Assembly (NCBI GenBank): GCA_018661465.1 | Contig: JABJIC010000017.1 | Span: 62,001 to 126,000, forward strand | Direction of reading: 5' to 3' | Length of the DNA: 64,000 nucleotides | Source of the DNA: Gammaproteobacteria bacterium | GTDB lineage: Bacteria > Pseudomonadota > Gammaproteobacteria > Pseudomonadales > Pseudohongiellaceae | Shown: one piece after another, positions 26,823 through 36,446 of the stretch | How the letters are laid out: each line of letters opens with the position of its first letter | Numbering within the stretch: the stretch's first letter is position 1 | Position numbers and translations under genes: made by a program | Notes under the pieces: generated by a model | Told to the model about the DNA's origin: nothing | The model's database searches: none | Seen by the model: only the letters and a program-made list of their open reading frames with translations

Positions 26823-27566
26823 TTAACTGTTCCTTACCAATTCCTGCACCCATTGTGCCCGGCGCTCTCTTTGTAAAATTTCGTTGCGGGTAGCCAAAAT
26901 CAAACTAATGCTCAGAAACAGGTACACAGCCAGAACCATTATGATTGTCGCAATCCAGAACTCCGGTCCATTAGGACTGTCACTATTCACCGAGAGAGGG
27001 CTTGATGGTTGATGCAATACATTCCACCACTCCACCGAATACTTGATGATTACAACATTTATACAACCCACGATAGACAACAGAGCACAAGCCTTGGCTG
27101 CCTTATCCGGATCTTCCAATGCCGAGCGCAGGGAAACCACGCCGAGCAACAGAAAAAACTGGAACAACATAGATACCAACCTGGCATCAGTCCATTCCCA
27201 CCAGGTTCCCCACATCACACTGCCCCATAAGGAGCCTGTAGCGAGAGTGATGAATGAAAACCATGCTCCCAAAGCTGCCGCGTTCTTGGCGACCATATCC
27301 GCCAGCTTCATTTTCCACACTAGTGTAATGGTACCGGCTACAGCCATTAAGGGGAAAAAGGCCAAAGATGTTCCTGCCACGGCGACATGAACGACTAGAA
27401 TTCGCGAGGTATATCCCTGTTGATAATCAGGGGGGAGATAAAGTAGTGCCCAAACAACGGCCACGGTCATACTGATAATCATGGCGCCAACAAGCCACGG
27501 CAGCCATTTTCCGGAGAGTTCGTAAAACCACTTGGGTGATCCCAGCTTGGAAAACCAAAGCCACAT
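26823..27566 (-). CDS. ccmC: Haem exporter/handling protein CcmC
   Basis: Six-helix membrane protein that loads haem on CcmE. The 247 residues show the WWD-type motif in WGTWWEWTDARLVSMLFQFF (about 122-141), flanking histidines (VVHVAVAGTS and NVLHQPSS) that act as haem ligands in the family, and regular hydrophobic segments. It starts MWLWFSKLGSPKWFY. A 127-base gap separates it from ccmB, wider than the usual tight spacing, with a small CCAGA/TCTGG inverted repeat near 27594 but no clear terminator. Confidence 0.95.
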   Translation of the reverse strand: MWLWFSKLGSPKWFYELSGKWLPWLVGAMIISMTVAVVWALLYLPPDYQQGYTSRILVVHVAVAGTSLAFFPLMAVAGTITLVWKMKLADMVAKNAAALGAWFSFITLATGSLWGSVMWGTWWEWTDARLVSMLFQFFLLLGVVSLRSALEDPDKAAKACALLSIVGCINVVIIKYSVEWWNVLHQPSSPLSVNSDSPNGPEFWIATIIMVLAVYLFLSISLILATRNEILQRERRAQWVQELVRNS

Positions 27567-27693
27567 ATTAATCCATCCTTAAACTTATACGTCCAGATGT
27601 CTGGAGCCGTAATATACCATGCCGACTCAAGGCGGCCCTGTTACGTATTGTAACTCATTTGTCTAAAAGGAATCCCGGAATCCAACCGCAAAA

Positions 27694-28389
27694 TCAGCTA
27701 ATACTGATTCTCAAAGCCGCTGCAGATGCCAGCGGAGCTAGGCTCAAAGAAGCCGCTAGCATTGCCAGCATCAGCGCCAGATACCCCGCCGGCGAGCCCA
27801 CCCCAACTGAAGCCTCAACAGCCAGAGTGCCAAATATTAAAACCGGCACACTCATGGGCAAGGTTATCACTGCCAGAATCAGTCCCCTGCTTCCAAGCCC
27901 CACGGTCAGGGCAACCGCGATGGAGCCTATCAGGCTGAGGATGGGAGTGCCTATTAGCAGAGACGCGATAAGAGTCAGGTAGGCTTCTTGCGGAAGACTA
28001 AGCATATAGGCTAGCAGAGGCGCGGCCACAACTACCGGCAGACCGCTTACCAACCAATGGCTGATATTTTTCGATAGCACCATAAAAAACAACGGATGTG
28101 GGCTTAGTAATAATTGCTCGAGAGATCCATCTTCGTAATCGGAACGGTATAGGTTATCCATGGATAACATGGAAGCCAGCAACACCGATATCCACACAAC
28201 TCCTGCGGCTATTTCAGCCAAGCGATCACCATCGGGAGTAATAGCAATGGGAAATAGAGAAACCACAATAATAAAGAACATGAAGGGATTGGCTATGTCG
28301 TTCTTCTTCTTAAACGCGATGAGTAAATCTCGCTTAAGCGTTGAACGAAAAGCCACTGATGTACTGCTTCGACTCATATCAGTACTCAT
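27694..28389 (-). CDS. ccmB: Haem exporter permease CcmB
   Basis: Permease subunit of the CcmAB ABC transporter needed to release holo-CcmE. From ATG 28389 the protein has 231 residues with six predicted helices (IANPFMFFIIVVSLFPIAI, VVWISVLLASMLSM and others) and the conserved YEDGSLEQLLLSPHPLF cytoplasmic loop. The frame extends 8 codons upstream into ccmA to 28413; the downstream ATG was chosen since it follows the ccmA stop. The C terminus ALRISIS matches the family. Confidence 0.93.
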   Translation of the reverse strand: MSTDMSRSSTSVAFRSTLKRDLLIAFKKKNDIANPFMFFIIVVSLFPIAITPDGDRLAEIAAGVVWISVLLASMLSMDNLYRSDYEDGSLEQLLLSPHPLFFMVLSKNISHWLVSGLPVVVAAPLLAYMLSLPQEAYLTLIASLLIGTPILSLIGSIAVALTVGLGSRGLILAVITLPMSVPVLIFGTLAVEASVGVGSPAGYLALMLAMLAASLSLAPLASAAALRISIS

Positions 28390-28393
28390 AAGC

Positions 28394-29062
28394 TTAACCA
28401 AGGTCCAAAACATTCATGCCTGGAATGTTCAACTTATGATGAGTAGTTACCATTACTGCGCCGCCGGAATTGGCATGGCTCAGAATATTTTCTTCCAGCT
28501 GCTTAACTCCTTTCGGATCCAGAGTGGTGAATGGCTCATCCAGTATCCATAACTTCATTGGATTGATCAGCAATCTGGCAAGAGCTACGCGCTGCTGCTG
28601 TCCCGCAGAAAGAGTATGACAAGGAGATTCTTCGTAACCACGTAGACCCAGGTCGGCCAAAGTTTTTTCGATAAGCTGATCATCCACTTCGCTTTTGAGA
28701 CTACAGCTCCATCTCAAATTCTCAACCGGGGTAAGAACTTTGCTCACACCTACCCGGTGACCTATGTAATGAAGGCTGTGATAAAAATCACCAGCTTGTT
28801 CCGACACCGATGCGCCATACCAGGAAATTTCACCCTTATAGCCGTCATTTAAGCCACAGAGCATTCTCATCAGGGTCGTCTTGCCACTGCCGTTACTTCC
28901 CCTCAATTGCATTACCTCACCTTCATGAAGGTTAAAGTCGAGATCTTGAAAAAGAACTCGATCATCACGTTCGCAAAACAATTTATTGCCAGAGAGCATT
29001 ACTGCGCCTTGCTGATTCTCGGAATCAGGAACTGCTGTGGCTGTTGGATTACTGGATGACAT
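28394..29062 (-). CDS. ccmA: Haem exporter ATP-binding subunit CcmA
   Basis: ATPase of the CcmAB transporter. The 222 residues contain Walker A GSNGSGKTT (about 55-63), the ABC signature TLSAGQQQR and Walker B LWILDEPFTTLD. The first 20 residues (Ser/Ala/Gln-rich) have no counterpart in most CcmA proteins, so translation could start at the internal Met22 (MLSGNKLFC). First gene of the ccmA-I operon. The 212 bases upstream, before fliA, may hold the operon promoter; I see no convincing hexamers there. Confidence 0.95.
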   Translation of the reverse strand: MSSSNPTATAVPDSENQQGAVMLSGNKLFCERDDRVLFQDLDFNLHEGEVMQLRGSNGSGKTTLMRMLCGLNDGYKGEISWYGASVSEQAGDFYHSLHYIGHRVGVSKVLTPVENLRWSCSLKSEVDDQLIEKTLADLGLRGYEESPCHTLSAGQQQRVALARLLINPMKLWILDEPFTTLDPKGVKQLEENILSHANSGGAVMVTTHHKLNIPGMNVLDLG

Positions 29063-29274
29063 GTTATCGGGGATATCCGGCTTTTCTACCTTATTAAGTA
29101 GGTCATGGACCTTACTTAGCTTATTTTAAGAAAAAGGAATTCTAAAAATCGAATAGCGGATTATAGCGGAGAAAACTGCTTATTACTCAAATAGTGCTTG
29201 CTGGGATTTCAAACCGGTCATGAGAAAAGACGGGCGATTTCTGGCAAACAGCAAGATTGCCGTTCACCAAATTA

Positions 29275-30024
29275 CTAGCTCCACTCGGTGAGGCGACCAC
29301 GTAATCTTTGGGCGGCCTGGCTATGAATCTGACTTACACGAGACTCGCTGACCCCAATTACTTCACCAATTTCCTTGAGATTCAACTCCTCGTCGTAATA
29401 AAGAGCCAGAACAAGTTTTTCTCTGTCGGGAAGACCATCAATCGCTTTCGACAAACTGGCCTTAAAAGTGGACCTCTGTAAACCATCACATGGTCCGGGA
29501 AGTTCTCCCACTGCCAATTCAATAGCGGAATCATCACCTTCCATTATGTCATCGAAGCTGAATAATCGACTACCGGATGCATCCTGAAGAATTGCATAAT
29601 ACGCATTCAGGTCAATTTCCAGCTCATCCGCTATATCTTTGTCTTGTGCATCTTTACCGGTGCGGGCTTCAATTGCCTTTATCGCTTCGGCTACTTTTCT
29701 GGATTTTCGATGTACCGAACGTGGAGCCCAATCACCCTTTCTTACTTCATCCAGCATAGAGCCGCGTATGCGGATACCTGCATAAGTTTCGAAGCTCGCA
29801 CCTTTAGAAACATCATACTTTTTTGCCGCCTCTAGAAGACCAATCATGCCTGACTGGATCAGGTCATCGATTTGCACACTGGCGGGCATTCTTAATAAAA
29901 GATGATGCGCAATCCTTTTTACCAGTGGCGCGTATCTTTCAACCACCATGGTCAAATTCTCGTCGGACGCTATGCCGCCAGGCAGAACGTTCTCGTATAC
30001 TTTAGCCTCAGTTACTGAAGTCAT
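29275..30024 (-). CDS. fliA: Flagellar sigma factor FliA (sigma-28)
   Basis: RNA polymerase sigma factor for late flagellar and chemotaxis genes. The 249 residues contain region 2 (about 25-95: DLIQSGMIGLLEAAKKYD, SFETYAGIRIRGSMLDEVRKGDWAPRS is split across 2.3-3.0), region 3 (about 100-165) and region 4 (LPDREKLVLALYYDEELNLKEIG, then VSESRVSQIHSQA helix-turn-helix). ATG at 30022-30024. In Pseudomonas fliA lies between flhF-fleN and a chemotaxis block that ends near ccmA. Here it sits directly before ccmA with no flagellar or che gene on either side, so it appears isolated. Confidence 0.95.
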   Translation of the reverse strand: MTSVTEAKVYENVLPGGIASDENLTMVVERYAPLVKRIAHHLLLRMPASVQIDDLIQSGMIGLLEAAKKYDVSKGASFETYAGIRIRGSMLDEVRKGDWAPRSVHRKSRKVAEAIKAIEARTGKDAQDKDIADELEIDLNAYYAILQDASGSRLFSFDDIMEGDDSAIELAVGELPGPCDGLQRSTFKASLSKAIDGLPDREKLVLALYYDEELNLKEIGEVIGVSESRVSQIHSQAAQRLRGRLTEWS

Positions 30025-30829
30025 TATCAGTCTTCCCGTTTTTTATATTTACTAGCAACACTGCAATCGCAAATCAAACTACCCACACCTCTGAGTCATA
30101 TGGCTCAAGCTCGAAGGAATAAAAAGTGATTGAAGATTAGTATTCGGGTTTATTCGGGCAAATACGTCCCTGAGGTATGTAGCTCGCCCAATAATTTGAG
30201 GAATGAATTCAGCAAAGGAGTCACCGGCACTGTGCATAACACTGCCGTCGAAGGTCACTACTATTGTCTTAACAACGGTGCTGACAACTCTACTAAAAAG
30301 TACATCAACAACTACTGCCGTAAAGCTCAATTTCGTCATGCCTAAGCATGCTCCCTGATTTATTTTAATTCTTAAATTCCATTTTGCTTTTAACTCTAAA
30401 CTTAACCGTGATTCTGACGATTACTTGATAGGTCGAGACACTGTCCTTTCCTTTGAGTAACGACAAAACCAGATTTCTTGATTTTGTTTAGATCCATTTC
30501 CCCGTCCTGACATTCCTGTAACGATGTGTTTAATCGTTCTTGCCAGCTCTTACTAAACGCCAGCTCACAACAAAACATCGTCCACAACCCCTGCGGGCGG
30601 AATGCTACAGTTAACATTGCAATAACCGTTCCAAACACAGAGTTATTTGAAATTATTGCCTAAAGGCCAGACATGACGGGGCTTACAGAGGAGCGGCTAG
30701 AAATAAGGGGATAGAGAGAAGATGAAAATAGTGACGGGAATTCGTCTGTTTGCAGTTGAGGCGCCGATAAACCAGCACTTTTGCGACGAACAATTCATCA
30801 ACAAAAACAATTGCTTGCTGATATCAGGA
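30025..30829. other. Gene-poor region between dcd and fliA
   Basis: An 805-base AT-rich stretch without a convincing gene. Two minus-strand frames of 86 codons (30079-30339) and 78 codons (30402-30638) and a plus-strand frame of 71 codons (30130-30345) are open, but they overlap or lack clear ribosome binding sites and show no family signature. In related genomes flhF and fleN lie upstream of fliA; nothing in these frames resembles a P-loop ATPase, so the stretch may be the scar of lost flagellar genes or regulatory DNA. Confidence 0.5.
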
Positions 30830-31399
30830 TCAAGCTTTCGGAGGAGTGACTCCCGTTTGCCCCATATACTTGCCTCCACGCTGCTTATAAGTCATCTCAC
30901 ATTGCTCATCAGACTGATAGAACAACATTTGCGCGACTCCTTCATTAGCGTAAATCTTGGCAGGTAAGGGTGTGGTATTAGAGAATTCCAGGGTGACATG
31001 CCCTTCCCATTCCGGCTCCAGAGGAGTTACGTTGACAATTATCCCACAGCGCGCATAGGTGGATTTACCCAGACAGATGGTTAATACATCTTTGGGGATT
31101 CTGAAATACTCTATGGTACGAGCCAGTGCAAACGAATTGGGAGGAATAACGCAGATCGGTTCATCGATGCTAACAAAGCTGCTCTCGTCAAAATTCTTCG
31201 GATCGACAACACTGGTGGTATGAACGTTGGTGAATATCTTGAATTCGCTGGCACAGCGAACATCATAGCCATAGCTGGAGGTGCCATAGGAAATCACCTT
31301 TTCGCCTTCAACATAGCGAACCTGGCCAGCCTCGAAAGGTTCGATCATGCCCTCTTCCGTGGACATTTGCCTAATCCATCGATCTGACTTAATACTCAT
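30830..31399 (-). CDS. dcd: dCTP deaminase
   Basis: Deaminates dCTP to dUTP for thymidylate synthesis. The 189 residues show the trimeric dUTPase-like fold motifs: [15 protein letters not shown], the [19 protein letters not shown] active-site segment (catalytic Glu in [13 protein letters not shown]) and [12 protein letters not shown], with the C-terminal [12 protein letters not shown] lid. The length equals that of most gammaproteobacterial Dcd proteins. ATG at 31397-31399. It stands alone between a gene-poor region and the divergent rubredoxin gene. Confidence 0.97.
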   Translation of the reverse strand: MSIKSDRWIRQMSTEEGMIEPFEAGQVRYVEGEKVISYGTSSYGYDVRCASEFKIFTNVHTTSVVDPKNFDESSFVSIDEPICVIPPNSFALARTIEYFRIPKDVLTICLGKSTYARCGIIVNVTPLEPEWEGHVTLEFSNTTPLPAKIYANEGVAQMLFYQSDEQCEMTYKQRGGKYMGQTGVTPPKA

Positions 31400-31756
31400 C
31401 TTGCTTTTATCCTGTTTTTCATTTGCCTAAACCGAAATCGGTCACTGACATCGAGGGCGAATAATAGTGCCAATCAGCTTCTGATTCATCAACTTTCTTC
31501 ATTCCCCTCTAATCCAGTGCTTGCTATCCTAAAACCCGACACTCAGTAAAAACAGGCTGAAATACTCGGTTATTTGAAGTATTATGCGCAACCTGTCGAG
31601 AAGTATTCTGCCCTCGATTTCAAGCGCCAGATTCAGTGAAATGTGCGACCCAGTTCGCCCACATTCCCAAGATTAAAAATCACTTTGCTGATTTCGCGCC
31701 CGTGAAGCTCTTGAGCAGAGTATTGGATTTAGTGATTAACGAGGGAGGATAGACAG
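31400..31756. other. Divergent intergenic region between dcd and rubredoxin
   Basis: 357 bases holding the dcd promoter (leftward) and probably the rubredoxin promoter (rightward). A TATTAT at about 31580 could be a -10 box. No RNA gene or clear repeat is seen. Confidence 0.4.
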
Positions 31757-31921
31757 GTGAAAAGATGGCAATGCTTGGTTTGTAGTTTTGTCTACGAACA
31801 AAAATTGGGCTTACCCGAAGAGGGAATACCTGCTGGCACCAGTTGGGATGATATTCCAGATGACTGGATGTGCCCCGACTGCGGAGTTGGTAAAGAAGAT
31901 TTTGAAATGATCGAAATCTAG
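31757..31921 (+). CDS. rubA: Rubredoxin
   Basis: Small one-iron electron carrier. The 54 residues contain the two Cys-x2-Cys knuckles: Cys6 and Cys9 (WQCLVCSFVYE) and Cys39 and Cys42 (WMCPDCGVGKEDFE), plus the typical GIPAGTSWDDIPDDW segment, all diagnostic. It starts with GTG 31757; GGAGG at 31744-31748, eight bases upstream, supports it. No reductase or alkane hydroxylase gene is adjacent, so its partner is unknown. It lies upstream of metG on the same strand with a 91-base gap. Confidence 0.95.
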   Translation: MKRWQCLVCSFVYEQKLGLPEEGIPAGTSWDDIPDDWMCPDCGVGKEDFEMIEI

Positions 31922-32012
31922 ATATGGATATGTAGAAGCTAGTGTCTGTTAGATTTTGAATTACAATTAGATGTAGATACAGAGATGACCTGCGAGTAAA
32001 TAAGGACTCAGA

Positions 32013-34058
32013 GTGAAAAAGCGGAAAATACTGGTTACCCAAGCTCTCCCATACGCCAATGGTGGAATACACCTTGGCCACCTGATGGAAGCCATTCAAA
32101 CCGATATATGGGTGCGGCTGCAAAAGCTGCGCGGACACGATTGCATTTTTGTCTGCGCTGACGATGCCCACGGTACTGCAATAATGCTTAGTGCTGAGAG
32201 TCAGGGCATTAGTTCTGAACAATTAATCGCTAAAGTAAATGAAGAACATCAGCGAGACTATGCTGCATTTTCTATTGGCTTCGACAATTTTTACTCCACT
32301 CACTCTAATGAAAACCGAGAGCTCTCCGAATCGATCTATAAGGCACTCGATGCCAATGGTCATATAGATAGAAGAAAGATCAAGCAGCTATTTGATCCAG
32401 AGAAGAATCTTTTCCTGGCGGATCGATACATCAAGGGCGCTTGCCCAAAATGTAAGACCGAGGATCAATACGGCGACAACTGTGAAGCCTGCGGTTCCAC
32501 CTATTCCCCGGCAGAGCTAATTAATCCTCGCTCTACAATTTCCGGAGCAACACCCATCGAAAAAGAATCAGAGCATTTCTTTTTTGACTTGCCCCAGTTT
32601 AGCGACATGCTCAAAGAGTGGACCCGATCTGGCACCTTGCAGGACGCTGTCGCCAACAAGCTTTCCGAATGGCTCGATGACGAATTACAGCAGTGGGATA
32701 TAAGTCGAGATGCGCCTTATTTCGGATTTGAAATACCGGGAGCTCCAGGCAAGTTTTTCTACGTCTGGCTAGACGCCCCCATCGGCTACATGGCGAGCTT
32801 CAAAAACTTCTGCGAGAGAGAAGACTACAACTTTGATGAATTCTGGAAGCCGGGTCACGATACTGAGCTCTACCATTTTATTGGCAAAGACATTATCAAT
32901 TTTCATACTCTGTTTTGGCCTGCCATGCTCAGCAGTGCAGGGTATCGCACACCCACTGCGGTTTTCGTTCACGGTTTTCTAACGGTAGACGGCACCAAGA
33001 TGTCTAAATCCCGAGGAACCTTTGTAAATGCCAGCACCTATCTAGATCATCTCAATCCGGAATATCTTCGGTATTATCTGGCGGCAAAACTGTCCAACGG
33101 CATCGATGACCTTGATCTCAATCTTGAAGATTTTGCCCAGCGCGTGAATTCTGATCTTGTAGGCAAGGTAGTCAATATCGCAAGCCGATGTGCCGGGTTC
33201 ATAGGCAAGGGCTTTGATGGTTTTCTCTCGGTAGAATTGGACAACGAAGAGTTGATCAAGGAAATCCAGGCGGGCAAGGACGAGATCACCCAACATCTGG
33301 AGCAAAGGGAATATAGCAAGGCAATTCGCCTGATTATGGCTTTGGCGGATAAGGCCAACCAGTATATAAACGACAAACAGCCATGGGTGATTGCCAAGAC
33401 AGATAGCCAGTCGGTGGAACTGCAGCAAATTTGCAGTACTGGAATAAATGCATTCCGTTTACTCATCTGCTATCTCAAGCCGGTGTTACCTGTCATGGCG
33501 AAAGAAGCAGAAAGCTTTCTCGCTGTCGACCCCTTGGTATGGTCTGACATTGACAAGCTGCTACTAGGTAGCAAGATCAACAAATTCAAACCCCTTATGA
33601 CCAGAGTGGAAGCTGACAAGGTTCAAGCCATGGTTAATGCGACGCAAACAGAGTATGAACAGCAACAGTCGTCATCTGTCTCAGCGCCTGAACAGGACGA
33701 TACCGGATTCGAGCCAGAAATTGAGTTCGGTGACTTTTCAAAGGTCGATTTGCGGTTGGCAAAAATTATCTCAGCCGAGCATATCGAAGGAGCCGACAAG
33801 TTATTAAAGCTCAATCTAGATATCGGTCTCGATAAATCGGGCAAGCCAATTACTCGCACAGTATTTTCTGGCATCAAATCAGCCTATAAGCCCGAAGACC
33901 TTGAAGGAATGCTCACCGCCTACGTAGCAAACCTGAAGCCACGGAAAATGAAATTCGGTATTTCCGAAGGCATGATCCTTGCGGCTGGTCCAGGTGGCGA
34001 GGAAATATGGTTGCTGGAACCCCATAGCGGTGCTCAGGCTGGGTTACGCATTAGCTGA
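32013..34058 (+). CDS. metG: Methionyl-tRNA synthetase
   Basis: Class Ia synthetase charging initiator and elongator tRNA-Met. The 681 residues contain the HIGH-type HLGH near residue 20, a zinc-binding knuckle CPKC and CEAC (about 145-165), the KMSKS loop (TKMSKSRGT near 330) and a C-terminal EMAP/Trbp tRNA-binding domain (about 570-681, [14 protein letters not shown] onward) typical of dimeric MetRS. The start is GTG with AAGGA six bases upstream. In Pseudomonas metG lies near the rnf operon, as here; the usual apbC gene next to it is absent. Confidence 0.97.
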   Translation: MKKRKILVTQALPYANGGIHLGHLMEAIQTDIWVRLQKLRGHDCIFVCADDAHGTAIMLSAESQGISSEQLIAKVNEEHQRDYAAFSIGFDNFYSTHSNENRELSESIYKALDANGHIDRRKIKQLFDPEKNLFLADRYIKGACPKCKTEDQYGDNCEACGSTYSPAELINPRSTISGATPIEKESEHFFFDLPQFSDMLKEWTRSGTLQDAVANKLSEWLDDELQQWDISRDAPYFGFEIPGAPGKFFYVWLDAPIGYMASFKNFCEREDYNFDEFWKPGHDTELYHFIGKDIINFHTLFWPAMLSSAGYRTPTAVFVHGFLTVDGTKMSKSRGTFVNASTYLDHLNPEYLRYYLAAKLSNGIDDLDLNLEDFAQRVNSDLVGKVVNIASRCAGFIGKGFDGFLSVELDNEELIKEIQAGKDEITQHLEQREYSKAIRLIMALADKANQYINDKQPWVIAKTDSQSVELQQICSTGINAFRLLICYLKPVLPVMAKEAESFLAVDPLVWSDIDKLLLGSKINKFKPLMTRVEADKVQAMVNATQTEYEQQQSSSVSAPEQDDTGFEPEIEFGDFSKVDLRLAKIISAEHIEGADKLLKLNLDIGLDKSGKPITRTVFSGIKSAYKPEDLEGMLTAYVANLKPRKMKFGISEGMILAAGPGGEEIWLLEPHSGAQAGLRIS

Positions 34059-34093
34059 TTGGTATCAGCTATTCTTCCCTGTTATTAGCATCC

Positions 34094-34139
34094 GCCCCGC
34101 TCCTGATAACTCAGTTCAACAAAACTGCGGGGCTTTAGC
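34094..34139 (+). terminator. Possible weak terminator hairpin after metG
   Basis: GCCCCGC (34094-34100) pairs with GCGGGGC (34127-34133), with an inner CAGTT/AACTG stem, followed by only three T residues. A second, smaller hairpin AGCGC/GCGCT at 34212-34226 is followed by five Ts. Either could end the metG transcript; both are weak. Confidence 0.35.
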
Positions 34140-34329
34140 GTATCTTACCCACAGCTGGTGACAGTCTGTGCTGGCGCTGCCTATCTTAAAGTAATAAGCT
34201 TTGTGCCTCGTAGCGCCCTCTGCGCTTTTTATAGGCCTTAATGTAAGCGCTAGTGTAAGTAATAGTTTCGAAGCTGAGACCAATAGCTGTCTCTGTTTCA
34301 TCATGATTCGAAGGTGAGGATTCCGCAAT

Positions 34330-35856
34330 ATGATATCAATCACGGCAACAGCTAAAAGAAACCCGAGAAAGATGGCAATAATTCACTCGATCGGTTTTCT
34401 GCTTGTGGGCATTTTTGCGAGTTCTGCAGCTATGGCTCAGGTTGGCGAGATCCGTGATATCGAAGATTCAGTCATTAAGATATACACCACTCAGGCTGCC
34501 CCTGATTATTTCACGCCATGGCGATTGTTAACTCCCCGACAGAGTAGTGGTTCGGGATCGGTTATCGAGGGAAATCTGATTCTCACCAATGCCCACGTTG
34601 TAGCCAACGCCAGTTATGTACAGGCTCAGAAACACAATGACCCTCGCCGCTATCAAGCACGAGTTACCTTTATTTCCCACGAAGCCGATCTTGCACTTAT
34701 TACAGTGGATGAGCCTGGCTTTTTCAGTGATCTAAGAGCTCTCGCTATTGGCGATCTACCCGCTCCTTTGCAGGAAGTTTCAGTGTACGGTTATCCAATT
34801 GGCGGCAAGTCTCTGAGCATTACCAAAGGAATTCTTTCCAGAGTTGAACAACAGACCTATGCTCATGCTGGGTCTTACCTCTTAGCAGGACAGATTGATG
34901 CTGCAATTAATCCAGGAAACAGTGGCGGCCCGGTGATCGTCGATAAGCAAATAGTCGGTGTCGTTATGCAAGCTAATAGCGGAGGTCGTGCCGAGAACCT
35001 GGGTTATTTTGTTCCTCCAAGCATGATTCGTCACGTGCTAACCGATAGTAAGGACGGAGTTCACGATGGTTTTCCGGACCTAGGCTTTCGAACGCAGACC
35101 CTGGATAGCCCTTCAGCAAAAATTGCCTATGGCCTAGACGAGGATCAAGACGGCGTACTTGTCATTAAGGTATTTGACGACGCGCCGGCTCAGGGAATAC
35201 TGCAGGAGAATGACGTCATCCTGAGTATTGACGAATACGATATCGCTGAGGACGGCAGCATTCAGCTTTCGGAAGATATTTTGACAGATTACAAACATGC
35301 CATCGATCTTCACCATCCCGATGAAACTGTTGCTATTACATTTTCAAGAAATGGAATTGTCAGCACCACCAATCTCCCCTCACAACGAGCACTGGATAGC
35401 TACAGTCTGGTTAAGAGCGAGCAATTCGACAAAACACCTGAGTACTATATTTACGGTGGAATTCTTTTCGTTCCTCTGAACATGAACCTTATTAAACGCT
35501 GGGGAAATGACTGGAGCCGCACAGCACCGGTTAGCCTTTTACAGGCCAGGAACGAATGGAGTTCTCCAGATCGCAGGGAGCTAGTTGTTGCTCTTCAAGT
35601 ATTAGCCTCCGATGTGAACCTTGGCTATCACGATTGGCGTAATTGGATAGTTCAATATGTTAATGACGAACCAGTACGAGATTTCGCTCACTTCGCCGAG
35701 ATGGTTAAGAACAACCCTGCCGAAAATTTAGTAATGGAAAACAAGAACGGCTATCAGTTGGTACTTAACCACGAAGATGCCGTGGCCAGCGAAGAAGAAA
35801 TATTATCGCGCTATAGAATTCCCGCGGCACATTCGGCAGGGCTTTTTAGGGAATAA
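34330..35856 (+). CDS. Periplasmic HtrA/Deg-like serine protease with PDZ domains
   Basis: A 508-residue trypsin-fold protease, predicted to be exported: residues 1-36 form a basic start and hydrophobic core ending ASSAAMAQ. The catalytic triad is His89 (TNAHVV), Asp120 (HEADLALI) and Ser198 (NPGNSGGPV). A PDZ-like domain follows (about 255-345, with GVLVIKVFDDAPAQG and LQENDVILSIDEYDI) and a less typical C-terminal region of about 150 residues that may be a second PDZ, resembling the Deg9-like arrangement more than DegP. ATG 34330 has AAGGTGAGGA eight bases upstream. Its stop is 13 bases before rsxA on the same strand, so it is probably co-transcribed with the Rsx genes. Substrate unknown. 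Confidence 0.88.
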   Translation: MISITATAKRNPRKMAIIHSIGFLLVGIFASSAAMAQVGEIRDIEDSVIKIYTTQAAPDYFTPWRLLTPRQSSGSGSVIEGNLILTNAHVVANASYVQAQKHNDPRRYQARVTFISHEADLALITVDEPGFFSDLRALAIGDLPAPLQEVSVYGYPIGGKSLSITKGILSRVEQQTYAHAGSYLLAGQIDAAINPGNSGGPVIVDKQIVGVVMQANSGGRAENLGYFVPPSMIRHVLTDSKDGVHDGFPDLGFRTQTLDSPSAKIAYGLDEDQDGVLVIKVFDDAPAQGILQENDVILSIDEYDIAEDGSIQLSEDILTDYKHAIDLHHPDETVAITFSRNGIVSTTNLPSQRALDSYSLVKSEQFDKTPEYYIYGGILFVPLNMNLIKRWGNDWSRTAPVSLLQARNEWSSPDRRELVVALQVLASDVNLGYHDWRNWIVQYVNDEPVRDFAHFAEMVKNNPAENLVMENKNGYQLVLNHEDAVASEEEILSRYRIPAAHSAGLFRE

Positions 35857-35869
35857 AGGTTAGGATTCT

Positions 35870-36445
35870 GTGACCACCTATCTTGGCATCATCATCGGTG
35901 CTGCACTGGTAAACAATGTTTTTCTTGTGCAGCTACTCGGTGTCTCTTCACTTTTTCTCTCCAGTAACAAGCTCCAAAATGCTCTCGAATTAGCACTACT
36001 AAATTTTGTCGTGCTATTTCTGGCAGCATCAATAAATCTAGCAATTTTTAGACTGATCTTGAACCCATTAGGCTTGGAGTTTTTGCGAATCATCTGTTTT
36101 GTGGCAGTTAGTTCCACTCTAACGATATTGATTCTTGAATCCTTAAAAAAGAAATTCCCTCTCTCTCTGCGCAGACAAAGGCTGGCGTTTTACTTGACCA
36201 GCGGCAACAGTGCAATTCTTGGCGTTTCAATAATAAACGCCGATAGCGTTTTAAGCCTGACTCACGGAGTCGCTTATAACTTTGGAGCGGCACTTGGTTT
36301 TGCTTTAATGATTATTAGCTTCGCCGCTCTAAGACTGCGCCTGGACACGGCGGACATACCGACACCCTTTCGAGGCGCTGCCATCCAACTAATCAGCGCT
36401 GGCATAGTTTCAATGTGCCTACTTGGGTTCGCCGGGCTGGTTTGA
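35870..36445 (+). CDS. rsxA: RsxA/RnfA membrane subunit, variant lacking the iron-binding cysteines
   Basis: Membrane subunit of the Rsx/Rnf electron-transport complex. The 191 residues hold six hydrophobic segments, the start [20 protein letters not shown] and the C-terminal [20 protein letters not shown], both clear RnfA signatures. In known RnfA/NqrE two cysteines (GLCP and TNCAVLG) help bind a membrane [2Fe-2S] centre shared with RnfE/NqrD. Here they read GVSS (Ser26) and GNSAILG (Ser114), so both ligands are lost. GTG start, 13 bases after the protease gene. The protein is otherwise intact and full length, which argues against simple decay. Confidence 0.9.
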   Translation: MTTYLGIIIGAALVNNVFLVQLLGVSSLFLSSNKLQNALELALLNFVVLFLAASINLAIFRLILNPLGLEFLRIICFVAVSSTLTILILESLKKKFPLSLRRQRLAFYLTSGNSAILGVSIINADSVLSLTHGVAYNFGAALGFALMIISFAALRLRLDTADIPTPFRGAAIQLISAGIVSMCLLGFAGLV

Positions 36446-36446
36446 C

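Noticed and set aside
29096-29118. Inverted repeat AAGTAGGTC/GACCTTACTT between fliA and ccmA
   Set aside because: Stem has a bulge and no following T-run in either direction, so neither terminator nor operator can be claimed.
30079-30339. 86-codon minus-strand frame upstream of fliA
   Set aside because: No recognised motif and a poorly placed ribosome site; a competing plus-strand frame covers the same DNA. It could be real, but I cannot support it.
30402-30638. 78-codon minus-strand frame
   Set aside because: GTG start without a Shine-Dalgarno, Cys/Arg-rich composition, no family signature.
31680-32222. 180-codon minus-strand frame
   Set aside because: It covers the rubredoxin gene and the start of metG in antisense, both of which have strong family motifs.
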